DNA from: Marinomonas pontica
GTDB taxonomy: Bacteria > Pseudomonadota > Gammaproteobacteria > Pseudomonadales > Marinomonadaceae
Assembly: GCF_026191375.1 (NCBI RefSeq)
Contig: NZ_JAODTL010000029.1
Span: 1 to 64,000, forward strand
Length of the DNA stretch: 64,000 bases
Reading direction: 5' to 3'
Part shown: positions 48,915-59,054 of the stretch, piece by piece
How positions within the stretch are numbered: the first letter of the stretch is position 1
Layout: each line of letters begins with the position of its first letter
Made by a program: the position numbers and the translations under genes
The notes under the pieces: generated by a model
Seen by the model: the letters and a program-made list of their open reading frames with translations, nothing else
Databases searched by the model: none
What the model was told of the DNA's origin: nothing

Positions 48915-50239
48915 TTATCCGTAAATTCCTTGTAGATCCTGAGCCGTAATGACTTTTGCGGTTGGGTAGTCACAACTTAACCCAACAATACCGGCGTCTT
49001 TCCCTATTAAAGTCGCACCTATGCCAAAGCCGCTTAAACCTTCGGCTTTGCGAGAATGCGCGTCTAGCGTGATGTCCGCTTCCACGTGCACCAAGCCTTT
49101 TTTGATGGTGATTCGCTGACCTTGCTGACGGTTGATATGGCCTTGAACCACCACATGAATGCCCGCTTTATGAATCGCTTCGACGCCACGTTTGGTCAGT
49201 GGCAGGTCGGCATCGCGGTATTTGGTTCGAAAGGTGTTGGCAATCGAACTGTAGTAAAAGCTGAATAAGTCACGACGCTTGAGGTTACGGTGAAAGGCCT
49301 TGTTCGCGTATTTGGTGCCGCTTTTTAGTAGCATTTGCCCCATGCTGTCATCCAATCCCGCGTGCAAAAACAAGAACGAGCCACGTTTCGCGACCAGCTC
49401 CATTTTGCGGAAAAACCAATTGAACTCGCCTTTTTTATGTAGGAACAAAGCTTGGCATTTCAACGAGGTAGCGTACACCTTGCGCAGGCTCAATCCCGCA
49501 GCCAAGCAATGCTTTTCAAAGCTGTGGTTCTTCGATTCCATTTTGCGCACTTCGCGATCGATGCCTTCCGCCGTCAAAAAGCCAGCCGCATGAAAAGGAA
49601 ACTCTTTAAACCATTCGTCGCCAGGAAAAAGCAATTCTCGACAGGTATCTTCATCAGGGATTTTTTTGTCCCAATGCGTGTCTGCCAAATATTCGTCGAA
49701 TACTTCGCGAAACAATGGCACGACTTTTTTGCCCATGCGCACAAAAAAGTGCTGATTGCCGACGTCTTTTTTCGCGCCAACGCTAACAAGCCCATGAGCA
49801 AACGCAAATCGTGGTTGCCCGCCAGCAGCGTCACTCGCGCTTTCAGCTTATAAAGCTGTTTTACACTGCGCAGTAATTCGAGGTTGCTTGGCCCTTTGTC
49901 CAAACAATCCCCACCGACGATGATCTCCGACTGTTTGCCTTTTTTCGTCAACGTCAATTGACCCAAGCCCGCTTTTTTCTTGCGCTCTGCCACACCCGCC
50001 GCGATCAATGACGCTTCAAATGCATGAGCGTCCGCGTGCGGATCGGAAATAAACACCACCGAACGCTTTGGCCAACGCAAATTTTTCTTCCGAAACAACG
50101 AAGGCGTTTTATTGGGCTCCAATACATGGCTGTTGACCGAGCTGTCGTCCCGTGGCCAAGACGTCCACTCTTTTGGTAGACGCGCAATAATATCCGTATG
50201 GTGAGGTCGATCAGAGATAGCAGGGATTGGGCTTTGCAT
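48915..50239 (-). CDS. Metallophosphoesterase (calcineurin-like), frameshifted
   Basis: A 441-residue phosphoesterase with the five metal-binding blocks: ISDPHAD, GGDCLDKG, GNHD, LHAG and QGH. It would remove a phosphate placed by a kinase. The frame breaks in the A6 run at 49743-49748; adding one base (T on the coding strand) gives AISTFFVRMGKKVVPLF and restores the whole protein. The ATG at 50239 follows AAAGG and is preferred to one 30 bases upstream. It sits between the HprK-like kinase (48 bases) and the amphi-Trp gene (5 bases). Confidence 0.88.
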
Positions 50240-50287
50240 TGTGTTTACCTTTTTTATTAAAAGAGCCATTAATCAGGCACGTGACAT

Positions 50288-51373
50288 TCAGTCCAGCGCA
50301 GCGATTAATTCATAAGCGTAATCAAAATCGATTTTGCCTTTCAATCGATACACCGCTACTTGGCTAAGCTCAGAGGCATAGTGCGACACCGACCTAATCG
50401 CATTCAAATCAATAAACGCACCGTCTTTGCCTTGAAAAAAAGGCCCAGGACGCTTACGCAAGCCTTCAATGGCATCGGGTTCGGAGGACAAATCAACCGC
50501 TTCAATCTGAGTGGGTTCGTCACTGTTCAATGACCAATCCAGCATAATCAGACGCTCTAAATTACCCGCCAAATCCACGCGACCAGCACCGTAATCGTCT
50601 TCGATTTGCACATCGTACTTTTCTTCTATTGACCACAATTCAGCTTGCGTCATTTGCGCCAACGCTTGCTGGCGAGATTCGGGCAAAATGTGACGCAAAC
50701 GATCCGAATGCAACAAAGTACCTGGGTTTACTCTTGGCAGTTTTGCTAACCCCATGGCCTTTGTGCCTTGCTCCGTTTTCTTCAGCAGGATTCGGTCGTT
50801 GGTCAGAAAGTGGCGCGCTGGGTTTTCAAGACAACGCAGCATCAGCGTCGATTTCCCCCCACCAGAGCCCGCCGCAATGGCCGTCACCGCACCATTAACA
50901 CTGAACGCAGACGCATGCCCTAAGGTAAAGTCATGACGCAAATACAAATTTAAAAACTGGTTGTTAATAAAATTAATAATTTGCGCCAAATTCGCCGCAC
51001 AGGGACCAATCGCCAATAACTTTTGTGGACGCTGTAAAAACGCCATACCGGTTTTGAACTTCTTAATCCAACGACCGCCAGCCACATCAATGTAGCCTTC
51101 TTTTCGACCTTGCTTGCCTTCTTCTCTTGGCACGGCGAGCCAGTCCAGCTCTTCGCCTGCGGCCTCTTGCTCGATGACATACAAATCCAGCGCCACTGTC
51201 GCTTGCGCTTCAATGCTTGTGTAGCTGCGATAATAATCCGCCAGTGCGGCCAGCAACATCGGCTCATTGGCGTGTACCGTGACGGCCAAATCCGCAAACA
51301 CCAAACGTATTGTGTCGGTGCAATGTTTTGTCCCTTCATCCACGTGGGCCATGTTCAATAATGTTTTAATCAT
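50288..51373 (-). CDS. HprK-related kinase B (GAK system)
   Basis: A 361-residue relative of HPr kinase/phosphorylase, with a P-loop GSGGGKST at residues 169-176 preceded by the capping strands FTLGHASAFSVNGAVTAIAA. It matches the class annotated as HprK-related kinase B. There is no HPr gene nearby, so the target is probably another operon product. The ATG at 51373 overlaps the ATP-grasp stop (ATGA) and has a near-perfect AGGAGGT ribosome site, which decides the start over one 60 bases upstream. Confidence 0.88.
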   Translation of the reverse strand: MIKTLLNMAHVDEGTKHCTDTIRLVFADLAVTVHANEPMLLAALADYYRSYTSIEAQATVALDLYVIEQEAAGEELDWLAVPREEGKQGRKEGYIDVAGGRWIKKFKTGMAFLQRPQKLLAIGPCAANLAQIINFINNQFLNLYLRHDFTLGHASAFSVNGAVTAIAAGSGGGKSTLMLRCLENPARHFLTNDRILLKKTEQGTKAMGLAKLPRVNPGTLLHSDRLRHILPESRQQALAQMTQAELWSIEEKYDVQIEDDYGAGRVDLAGNLERLIMLDWSLNSDEPTQIEAVDLSSEPDAIEGLRKRPGPFFQGKDGAFIDLNAIRSVSHYASELSQVAVYRLKGKIDFDYAYELIAALD

Positions 51374-52266
51374 GATTTCGTTACCTCCTGTAAAACATGT
51401 TCTGCGTAGACCCGTGCCGCGTCTATGTTGCACCCTTCAAGTGCGCCTTTAAAGCCACCAAACGCCGACACTTCGAACACCACCGGACCTTGATCCGTTA
51501 GGGCAATGTCCACCGTGGTGAAGCTAAGGTCGTAGCACGCTTGCGCTTTGCGACCCAGCTCAATCAGCCTAACATCAGGCTCGAATAATTCGTATTTCCC
51601 GCCACTGTTAATGGTGGTATTCCAAGAGTCCTTATTGCCCACACGAGCATAAGTACAAAGATACTCGCCACCCACAAAGACCATGCCCAAATCACGACCA
51701 TCCAGTTTCACCGTTTGCTGGATGTAGTAAATGGACTGATTCTGACGATATTCTTCTAAGGCGTTGCGCACAAATTCATCGCTGTCGTCGTCCGTCAACA
51801 TGATCATGCCGCGCGCTTTAGTGGAATACAGCGGTTTTAAAATCGCTGAGCCGAACTCTCGCACTGTTTCAAACGCTTGAGCAGGACTTTCAGTAATGCG
51901 GGTTTTCGGCATAGGAATATTACCCTGCTGCAGCGCCAGCGTGCCGCTCAAGCGGTTCACCAAGTTACCCACGCTGTCAGTCGGGCTGAATACTTTTACC
52001 CCCGCACGTTCGGCGTGAGACAACAAATGAATCCGATCTTCTGTCGCTGGAGAATACACCTCACTGATTTTTTTGATGATCAAGCCATCCAGCGTCATCA
52101 AATCCAGCCCTTGATACATCAGCTCATTGGTGTCTAAACGCAATTCCACTTGATTCATATCGATCACGGCGCGAAATCCAGTTTGCTCTTCAAGGCGATC
52201 AGCCAACACTTCAGTCGACCATTTTCCGGGGATGCCAATGACCCCGATTTTCGGCTTATTCAACAT
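51370..52266 (-). CDS. GAK-system ATP-grasp enzyme
   Basis: A 298-residue ATP-grasp ligase with an N-terminal preATP domain (KIGVIGIPGKWSTEVLADRLEEQTG), ATP-binding ILKPLYSTKARGM, YIQQTVKLDGRDLGMVFVGG and metal site FEVSAFGGFKGA. It belongs to the ATP-grasp group that accompanies HprK-related kinase B. It overlaps the upstream gene by 11 bases and the kinase gene by 4, so the three are translated together. The product is unknown. Confidence 0.87.
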   Translation of the reverse strand: MLNKPKIGVIGIPGKWSTEVLADRLEEQTGFRAVIDMNQVELRLDTNELMYQGLDLMTLDGLIIKKISEVYSPATEDRIHLLSHAERAGVKVFSPTDSVGNLVNRLSGTLALQQGNIPMPKTRITESPAQAFETVREFGSAILKPLYSTKARGMIMLTDDDSDEFVRNALEEYRQNQSIYYIQQTVKLDGRDLGMVFVGGEYLCTYARVGNKDSWNTTINSGGKYELFEPDVRLIELGRKAQACYDLSFTTVDIALTDQGPVVFEVSAFGGFKGALEGCNIDAARVYAEHVLQEVTKS

Positions 52267-53929
52267 AGAGATCCTTCAATGGTAAGGTAAATTTTTGGGC
52301 TTGTTCGGGCGATAACTTCGCCAAGCGCTCAAGCAAATAGCGAGCGCGTAAATGCATGCGAGAAGCCAGTTTTTTATCGAAGATAAAACGCGTAGAGGTC
52401 GCGAAAGATCGCGCCAGCCCCGCCGCCAGCCTGACTTCAAAGGTCGTATCCTGCTGGCGTGCCGCAAAGCGCCTAGCAAAGCGATAAACGGCTTTCACGC
52501 TGTCCATCATCTGGGTTCGCGCTTCGCCGCTTAGCACCTGCAAGCGATAGATAGAAACCATCAACACCGAAACATCTTGAACGTAATCAAAATACGCCGA
52601 GCGGTGTAAATCGATAAAGTAGACACGTTTTTCCGTGTCGTCGTAAATGAGGTTGTCGACGTTAAAATCGCCGTGTGTCAGCACGGAAAAAGGCGCACGC
52701 CATTGTGCTTCTTTTTCCGCCACACACTCCACCAGCTCATCAAAACCTTGGCTGACGTAACAACCGATGCGCTCTTCGTCTTTAAAAAAATCGGGGTGCA
52801 CTTTGCGGCTGTCACCAATGCGTTTTTGCAACTGCACCATAAAATTCGCAGCGCAGGATTCCGCTGTTAATGTGGTTTTCCACGTTTGGTTCAGCGTTTT
52901 GAATAAGGTTTTTAGCGCGGCTTGGGTACCGTCTTGATCCCCCGCCAACAACAAGGCTTCTAATGTGTTTCCGGGAATGTGTTCAATGAGTAACGACGAC
53001 GATTCGCTGTTGTCTTTGTGTTTTCCGCCGTCGGTTCGAGACGTTCCAGTTTGAGAAAGCACGCTAGGGGCTAATCTTGGATCGATATTGCGCCACTGAT
53101 TCACACCCGCGACTTCTTCTTCGATCTTGGAGCGATCCCCTTCCTTGTACACCGCCAACACCTCTTTGCCCGATTCGTCTTTATGGGTGATCGCCGCAAT
53201 CGCGCTACCAGAACGAGTCAACGCCAAACGTCGAACTTTCAAGTCTCGCAGGTCATAATTCAAATTGGTTGCGCTGTCTAACAAATGTGGATAATTCTGC
53301 AAAGTGGCGATCTGGCCAAGATCCGCTTTAATCAAGGCTTCTGCGACCACACCCAACTGCTCGACCAAGCGTTTTACACTGACGTTACTGACAATCGCAG
53401 CGCGCAGTTGGTCATCGCTTAAATCTGCCTTAGCTTGCACGGTGAGCGCTTGCAGCTCGTTATAACTGGCGAGCAATTTATGAGTCCGACGACCTAACTT
53501 GATGCCAGTACGGCGACGATTATCGCTCACACCAACGCGCACCAAACGCAACGCACGCCGAATGCGCTTTACCAACTTACTGCATTCTGGGCCGGTTGGG
53601 TGCTCATAAGACGACGCTAACGTGCCTTCTCGAACACAATCAAAACAATGCTGAGTTAACCGCTCTAGCGCGATCACCAACGCGTGCATTCCCGACACCT
53701 GCGCATGGAACGTTGTATGCGCTTTACGACGCTCTAGCAACCGCGCCGTTTCAATATCGGCCTTCTCACGCAACGCCTGTACATAACCTCGGCGGCTGCG
53801 AATACTCGATAAAATAGAAGTAGAACCAGACGTAAAAAATCGCTCAACAAGATGACAGTGTGTTTCCACTTCATTCAAGAGAAACGACACATGCTCTTGA
53901 AGCGAAGACACCACTGGGGGTGAATACAT
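52256..53929 (-). CDS. Helical (PhoU-like) domain fused to APH-type kinase
   Basis: A 557-residue protein with a helical N-terminal region (about 1-210) that looks like two PhoU-type bundles (ALERLTQHCFDCVREG; VKRLVEQLGVVAEALIKADLGQ), and a C-terminal aminoglycoside-phosphotransferase fold. Kinase residues are Lys262 (AVYKEGD), the catalytic loop HGDFNVDN at 419-426 and metal-binding Asp440 (YFIDLHRS). It would phosphorylate a small molecule or sugar. As the first gene of the Pho-box operon, the PhoU-like reading would fit phosphate control. The PhoU likeness is my judgement; the kinase fold is clear. Confidence 0.8.
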   Translation of the reverse strand: MYSPPVVSSLQEHVSFLLNEVETHCHLVERFFTSGSTSILSSIRSRRGYVQALREKADIETARLLERRKAHTTFHAQVSGMHALVIALERLTQHCFDCVREGTLASSYEHPTGPECSKLVKRIRRALRLVRVGVSDNRRRTGIKLGRRTHKLLASYNELQALTVQAKADLSDDQLRAAIVSNVSVKRLVEQLGVVAEALIKADLGQIATLQNYPHLLDSATNLNYDLRDLKVRRLALTRSGSAIAAITHKDESGKEVLAVYKEGDRSKIEEEVAGVNQWRNIDPRLAPSVLSQTGTSRTDGGKHKDNSESSSLLIEHIPGNTLEALLLAGDQDGTQAALKTLFKTLNQTWKTTLTAESCAANFMVQLQKRIGDSRKVHPDFFKDEERIGCYVSQGFDELVECVAEKEAQWRAPFSVLTHGDFNVDNLIYDDTEKRVYFIDLHRSAYFDYVQDVSVLMVSIYRLQVLSGEARTQMMDSVKAVYRFARRFAARQQDTTFEVRLAAGLARSFATSTRFIFDKKLASRMHLRARYLLERLAKLSPEQAQKFTLPLKDLYVE

Positions 53930-53983
53930 AACATTTTCCCTAAAAGTTTATGAGCAACTATACAGACAGTAGAAAGCATCTAG

Positions 53984-54001
53984 ATGACAGTTATGTGACA
54001 A
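53984..54001 (-). promoter_or_regulatory. Pho box before the GAK-type operon
   Basis: On the minus strand TTGTCAC-ATAA-CTGTCAT matches the PhoB consensus of two CTGTCAT heptamers with an AT-rich 4-base spacer in 12 of 14 heptamer positions, with one mismatch (the last base) being accepted at the second repeat. It lies about 55 bases before the start codon of the helical/kinase gene. Possible -10 hexamers downstream are TACTGT and TATAGT. It predicts induction by phosphate starvation. Confidence 0.72.
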
Positions 54002-54043
54002 AAGCTAGTAGAGAGTAAGCAAAAAATCATGTTCAAAACGATA

Positions 54044-54070
54044 AAAACCCAGTATGTACTGGGCTTTTTA
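54044..54070 (-). terminator. Terminator of the Aap/oxidase operon
   Basis: CCCAGTA-TG-TACTGGG with A-runs before and T-runs after on either strand, immediately downstream of the oxidase stop. It also separates that operon from the GAK-type promoter. Confidence 0.82.
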
Positions 54071-54090
54071 GGAAGTATGCCGACTACAAG

Positions 54091-55401
54091 TTACCAACCG
54101 CGACGGTCGGCGAAGTCGTGCCATTTCATGATCATCGGCAAGAACCAAGGCTTGCCCGTGTAAAGCGGACGCGTGTTGAACGGAAACTGGTCGAAAGACG
54201 TTTTTCCTTCTACTTGGTTTAATACCTGCTGGGCGATTTTGCGGCCAAAATAATTGGCACGCCCAACGCCAGAACCACAGTAGCCCATGGCGTAATGCAT
54301 ATCGTCCATCTTGCCGATGTGTGGCACATGGTCGAAAGTGTAGGCAACATAACCTGACCAAGCATAATCGATCTTTGCGTCTTCCAATTGCGGAAAAGTA
54401 CGAATCATGAAGTCTTGTAGGTATTTTGAATACAGCTGTGGCTGATCACCGCGGCCAAACGCTCGTCCGCCAAACAAGATGCGCTTACCATCTGGCGACG
54501 GTCGATAATAAGCAACCAAACGCTCGGTACCGCCGTGGGCGCGTAGTTTCGGGCTCACGGAACGAATCACTGATTCAGGCAATTCTTCGGTGGCAATCAT
54601 CGCAGAGCGAATCGGAATGATGCGACGTTTGAATTTCTCGAACTCGCCACCGGTGTAACCATTAGTCGCAATAATCACTTGATCGGCATCGATAATACCG
54701 CCATCGTACTGAACCTTGTAGCTGGCGCCTTGTTTACTGACATCGCGCACCTTGGTGTGTTCTAGCATCAACACACCCGCTTGCTGAGCAATTTGGCACA
54801 GACCACGATGTAACTTGGCTGGCTGTAAGGTGCCATCGGTCGGATAAACCACGCCGCCATGGTAAGCGTTAGAACCTACTTCTTCGAATTGATCCTGACG
54901 ACTTACTGTGATCGCGGGGAAGTCCACGACCTTCGCAAGCTCTTCCGCTTGCTCGATCAAGCCCGCGTAATGACTCGGATGACTGGCGCCACGGAAACGA
55001 CCACATAAAGACAAATCACAATCGATCTGTTCTTCCTTGATAAAATCCACCAGCCAATTAAAGGCTAATAAGCTTTCACGAATCGTCTCATGAACATTGT
55101 CACGACCATACTGGCGTTCGAGTCCATCAACGCCTAATTTACTAAAGCTTGGCCCAAGCAAACCACCATTTCGACAGCTCGCGCCTTCACCTAATTGCCC
55201 CGCTTCCAGCAGTACCACTTTGAGCCCCGCTCGCGCCAAAGTAATGGCCGCAGAAAGCCCCGTAAAGCCACCACCAACGATCACAGCGTCAGCTTTGTGT
55301 GACATTTCAAAGCGTGCATTTGAATGTATTTTGCTCGCCAAAGACGTATCTGCCAGCCAAAAAGGCATGTTGGTATACGTCGATATATTTTTTGCCAACA
55401 T
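54091..55401 (-). CDS. PuuB/OrdL-like FAD-dependent amine oxidoreductase
   Basis: A 436-residue DAO-family flavoprotein near gamma-glutamylputrescine oxidase: FAD motif VIVGGGFTGLSAAITLARAGLKVVLLEA (split around residues 40-67), GEGASCRNGGLLGPSFS, and the C-terminal MGYCGSGVGRANYFGRKIA. Members oxidise amines or amino acids to aldehydes or keto acids. It lies at the end of the amino-acid ABC operon after a 181-base gap, so it may oxidise the imported compound. The exact substrate is unknown; puuACD partners are not in the window. Confidence 0.85.
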   Translation of the reverse strand: MLAKNISTYTNMPFWLADTSLASKIHSNARFEMSHKADAVIVGGGFTGLSAAITLARAGLKVVLLEAGQLGEGASCRNGGLLGPSFSKLGVDGLERQYGRDNVHETIRESLLAFNWLVDFIKEEQIDCDLSLCGRFRGASHPSHYAGLIEQAEELAKVVDFPAITVSRQDQFEEVGSNAYHGGVVYPTDGTLQPAKLHRGLCQIAQQAGVLMLEHTKVRDVSKQGASYKVQYDGGIIDADQVIIATNGYTGGEFEKFKRRIIPIRSAMIATEELPESVIRSVSPKLRAHGGTERLVAYYRPSPDGKRILFGGRAFGRGDQPQLYSKYLQDFMIRTFPQLEDAKIDYAWSGYVAYTFDHVPHIGKMDDMHYAMGYCGSGVGRANYFGRKIAQQVLNQVEGKTSFDQFPFNTRPLYTGKPWFLPMIMKWHDFADRRGW

Positions 55402-55582
55402 ATCGATTTCATTCCATAAAATAAGGGTAAATTCGTATTTAATTTAAACCACATGAACGAAGTCGCGAGCGAAGCTAAGACGAGGAAAAAATAGACGAGA
55501 AAGCAGAGTTTATAATTATAAATGAGCATTTCGAGTCTATTTTTAACAAAGTATTAACGAGCACAGCAATCGTTCAAAGGTT

Positions 55583-56353
55583 TCAGAGTATGTGTTGTAA
55601 AAACTCTCTAGTCCTATCCCACTGGGGATTCACCAACACCTGCTCTGGCGGCCCAACTTCGATGATTTCACCGTCGGCCATGAACACCACCCGATCAGCC
55701 ACTTGTCGAGCAAACTGCATTTCATGAGTGACACACACCATGGTCATGCCGGTTTTGGCGAGATCGATCATCACGTCCAAGACTTCCTTCACCATTTCGG
55801 GATCGAGTGCGGACGTCGGCTCATCGAACAACATGATTTTGGGCTCCATGGCGAGAGATCGAGAAATCGCCACACGCTGCTGCTGACCACCAGATAATTG
55901 CCCTGGATAACGTGTCGCAAGATGGGCAATCCCGACGCGATCCAGCAAACGCATCGCCATTTTGTCGGCGTCACGTTCTGACATCTTGCGCAGCCAAGTC
56001 AAACCCAAGGTACAGTTCTGCAAAACAGTCAGATGAGGAAACAAGTTAAAGTTCTGAAACACCATGCCCATGGTTTGGTGAATAATTTTATGGCTTTGAC
56101 GATCCCGAGAAAGCGGCTGTCCAAACACAGAAACTACGCCTTCTTGGTACTCTTCTAAATGATTCAGAGAACGAATCAGCGTCGATTTACCTGAGCCAGA
56201 CGGTCCACAAACCACCATGATTTCGCCTTCACTAATGTCTAGAGAAACGTCTTTCAGAACGTGATGATCTCCGTACCACTTGTTCAGGTTGTCGATTTTA
56301 ATCGCCGTTTCAGTCACGGCTTTTTGAGCTAAATTTCCTGATGACGTCGTCAT
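55583..56353 (-). CDS. aapP: Amino-acid ABC transporter ATPase (AapP/GlnQ type)
   Basis: A 256-residue ATPase energising the Aap-type importer. Walker [11 protein letters not shown]-loop [11 protein letters not shown], signature [16 protein letters not shown] and Walker [15 protein letters not shown] are intact, as is the switch histidine in VTHEMQFA. Its ATG overlaps the aapM stop by one base. Confidence 0.95.
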   Translation of the reverse strand: MTTSSGNLAQKAVTETAIKIDNLNKWYGDHHVLKDVSLDISEGEIMVVCGPSGSGKSTLIRSLNHLEEYQEGVVSVFGQPLSRDRQSHKIIHQTMGMVFQNFNLFPHLTVLQNCTLGLTWLRKMSERDADKMAMRLLDRVGIAHLATRYPGQLSGGQQQRVAISRSLAMEPKIMLFDEPTSALDPEMVKEVLDVMIDLAKTGMTMVCVTHEMQFARQVADRVVFMADGEIIEVGPPEQVLVNPQWDRTREFLQHIL

Positions 56354-57712
56354 TAGCGATCCACCTTTAAACGTTTTTCAAGATTCAAACTGTATTGGGA
56401 CATGCTGTAGCACAAGATAAAGAAGAGCACGGAAATCATTACCAAAGGCTCGGTGTGCATTCCCACCCAGTCTTTATCGTTAGCAATGTTGCGCGCCATC
56501 AACATGATGTCGAACAAGCCAATGATGGAAACCAAGGTGGTGTCTTTCAGCAAACTGATAAACGACGTCATGATATTTGGAATCATCATTCTTAACGCCT
56601 GTGGCAAAATAATCAGCACCATTGTGTGCAGATAACCTAAGCCAAGCGTAGCCGCGGCTTCGTACTGACCTTTTGGAATCGCCTGCAAACCACCACGAAT
56701 GTTTTCAGCCATGTAAGCACCAGCAAATAAACACACCGCGACCAATACTTGCGTGAGCTTGTTAAACTCCATATCCGCCGGCAAAAAGATAGGCAGTAAG
56801 GTCACCGCCATAAACAAGACGGTGATCAAAGGTACAGAACGAACTAGCTCGATCACTGTCATCGACAACCAATGAATCACTGGCAATTTAGAACGTCGAC
56901 CCAACGCTAAAATCACACCAACAGGAATCGCCATGGTGATGGCAAAACCAGCAATAATGAAGGTTAGGAACAAACCGCCCCAACGCTCAATAGGCACTGG
57001 CTCAAGTGATACTTGGCTAAGGCCAAGAGCGATCACCAATGCAACAAGCAGCCAAACAGCAACAAAGCTAAACAGATGGATACGACGCTCAACCAAGCGA
57101 GACACCAGCGGCACAAAGAGTTCGTTTAGGCCTTTTTTACCCAGCGCCGACAAGATCCAATTAGCGTAAAGGATGACCAAAAATGCCAAGGCCAAACACG
57201 TCATCGCGCCATGTACCAAGCCTAATTCCTCGCCAAAACGGCCGCCTAAGAAAAGATAACCGCCCACAAAAGGATACAAGCCAATCCAAGACAGCAAGAC
57301 AAAGTTGCGTAATGGAATAAGCTTCGACATCAGCGGTAATAACCAAACCAATCCGAGCAAGACGCCGATATTGAGCGCGCCATTGTTCATCTATTGGAAA
57401 GCGCCCGTAAATTAAACCATTGAACCAGCTAATAACACCGGCCCAACAGGCGCCGTCTGGGCTGATATCCATACATTGACGACGATTGTCTGCGATGAAA
57501 ACCGCATTAAACACCGCCCAATCCAACACATGTTTCACTAGATAAAACAGCATAGTTGCCACACACAAGGTCAGCAAGCTATTACCAATACTGTTAAAGC
57601 AACGATGACGAATTGTACCTAGAATGCCTCTTTCGCTTTTACGTGGCGGACGAGGTGGCGTCGGGACAAATTGCTTTAATGCAGGTTGATTTTTCACATT
57701 CAAATCGTCCAT
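56353..57712 (-). CDS. aapM: Amino-acid ABC transporter permease (AapM type), frameshifted
   Basis: One of two permeases of a general L-amino-acid importer. The C-terminal half has the EAA-type loop [24 protein letters not shown] and several membrane helices; the N-terminal 110 residues are the long AapM-type leader. Near 57375-57380 the frame shifts by +1: removing one base in the GCGCGC stretch gives [15 protein letters not shown] and a 452-residue protein. Start adjoins the aapQ stop without a gap. Confidence 0.85.
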
Positions 57713-58949
57713 TTATCGCACCTTATACTGCACGCTGTCGTTGTACTTGTTGAGCAAGTAAGAGATCAGCAAACTGATGAAGATATAGAACCCCATGACC
57801 ATAAAGATGATCTCGATGGCGCGTCCGGTTTGGTTCATGGAAGTTTGCATGAACACAGACACCAATTCAGGGAAACCAATTGCCACAGCAAGTGACGAAT
57901 CTTTTGTCGCCGCCAACCAAGAGTTGGTCATTGGCGGAATAATGGAGCGAATCGCCTGAGGAATCAGAATCAAGCGCAACGATTGAACACGTGAGAAACC
58001 AATGGTAAACGCCGCCTCGTGCTGCCCCTCGGTCGATAGACTGCATGCCAGCTCGAACCGTTTCCGCAATTGCCGCAGATCGATACACTGTCATGGCAAC
58101 AAACGCCGCACCGAATGACGCAGGGAAGAAACGCACCGCCGCTGAAGTTAAAGCCTTGTAGTGTTGGAACAGACAAGCTCGTCGAATTAGAAAAACTCCA
58201 AATAACCCAACAAGCAGCCAACGCCCACACAACTAAGCCGATATAGAATCCGGTGGAGCGAGAGCCTGACACGGTGTAATAAGGTTTAGACCAACGGAAC
58301 AAAGCGTAAAGCGCCGCGATTAAGGCAAGTCCAATGGCAATAATCCATCCCCATGACAAGCTGGTATCCATCGTTGTCACATACAAGCCACGGTTATTCA
58401 GGAAAAGCCATTCGCCAAGATGATAGCTTTGACGAGGCGCAGAGCAAGGTCGAAAACACCACGGTAAACCAAAAGATAAATTTGGATTAATAAAGGCACA
58501 TTACGCACGACTTCAACGTACCAGCGCGCTAGTTGAGAAACCAAAGGGTTATCGGATAATCTTAAAATCCCCACCACTGTACCAATGAGAGTGCCGACAA
58601 CAATCACGCAGAAAGACAAAATCAGCGTGTTCACAATACCGACTAAAAATACACGCCAGTAAGTCATACCAGCGTCGTAAGGAATCAAGCTCCAGCTAAT
58701 ATTAAAGCCAGCGGTCACTTGCAGAAAATCGAAGCCAAACGTCATGCCTAGACGGTTTAAATTTTCACTGGCATTGGCGAATAAAAACCACAAGCCGAAC
58801 AAAACCAGCATCAAGACAATGGCTTGCAAGATCACCGCTCTGCTTGAATCATTATTAAGCAAAGACAGCCATTTTTGTGTCGTAGACGAAGGCAAACCAG
58901 CACCCTTAGTCGGGCGTTTTTGTGGCTTGCTCGTAGAGGACTGAATCAT
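57713..58949 (-). pseudogene. aapQ: Amino-acid ABC transporter permease (AapQ type), four frame breaks
   Basis: Parts of one permease appear in different frames in the right order: FDFLQVTAGFNISWSLIPYD through VVRNVPLLIQIY, then FWFTVVFSTL, SAPRQSYHLGEWLFLNNRGL, a membrane part ending FNFSGG, RFFPASFGAAFVAMTVYRSA with AETVRAGMQSIDRG, and QHEAAFTIGFSRVQSLRLIL to the end. The joins lie near 58475, 58445, 58134 and the C4 run 58025-58028, each needing removal of one base. Repaired length is 410 residues, normal for AapQ. Four same-direction breaks in one conserved gene suggest a poor-quality stretch of assembly rather than stepwise decay. Confidence 0.82.
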
Positions 58950-58986
58950 ATCTATATACCGAACGAAGGAGGAAAACCAAAGTTGC

Positions 58987-59014
58987 AATAGATAGGCCAA
59001 GCGACCTATCTATT
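58987..59014. repeat. Hairpin between aapJ and aapQ
   Basis: AATAGATAGG and CCTATCTATT form a perfect 10-bp stem with an 8-base loop (58987-58996 and 59005-59014). Such intergenic stems after a binding-protein gene commonly stabilise its mRNA or trim read-through to the permeases. Confidence 0.6.
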
Positions 59015-59054
59015 CGCATAGACAGCACTGTGTTATGAGCGCAGTAATCGTGTA

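Noticed and set aside
57161-57370. C-terminal part of the ORF beginning at 57712 as a separate small protein
   Set aside because: After about residue 113 the sequence is the shifted frame of aapM, with Arg/Trp-rich nonsense where the correct frame has membrane helices.
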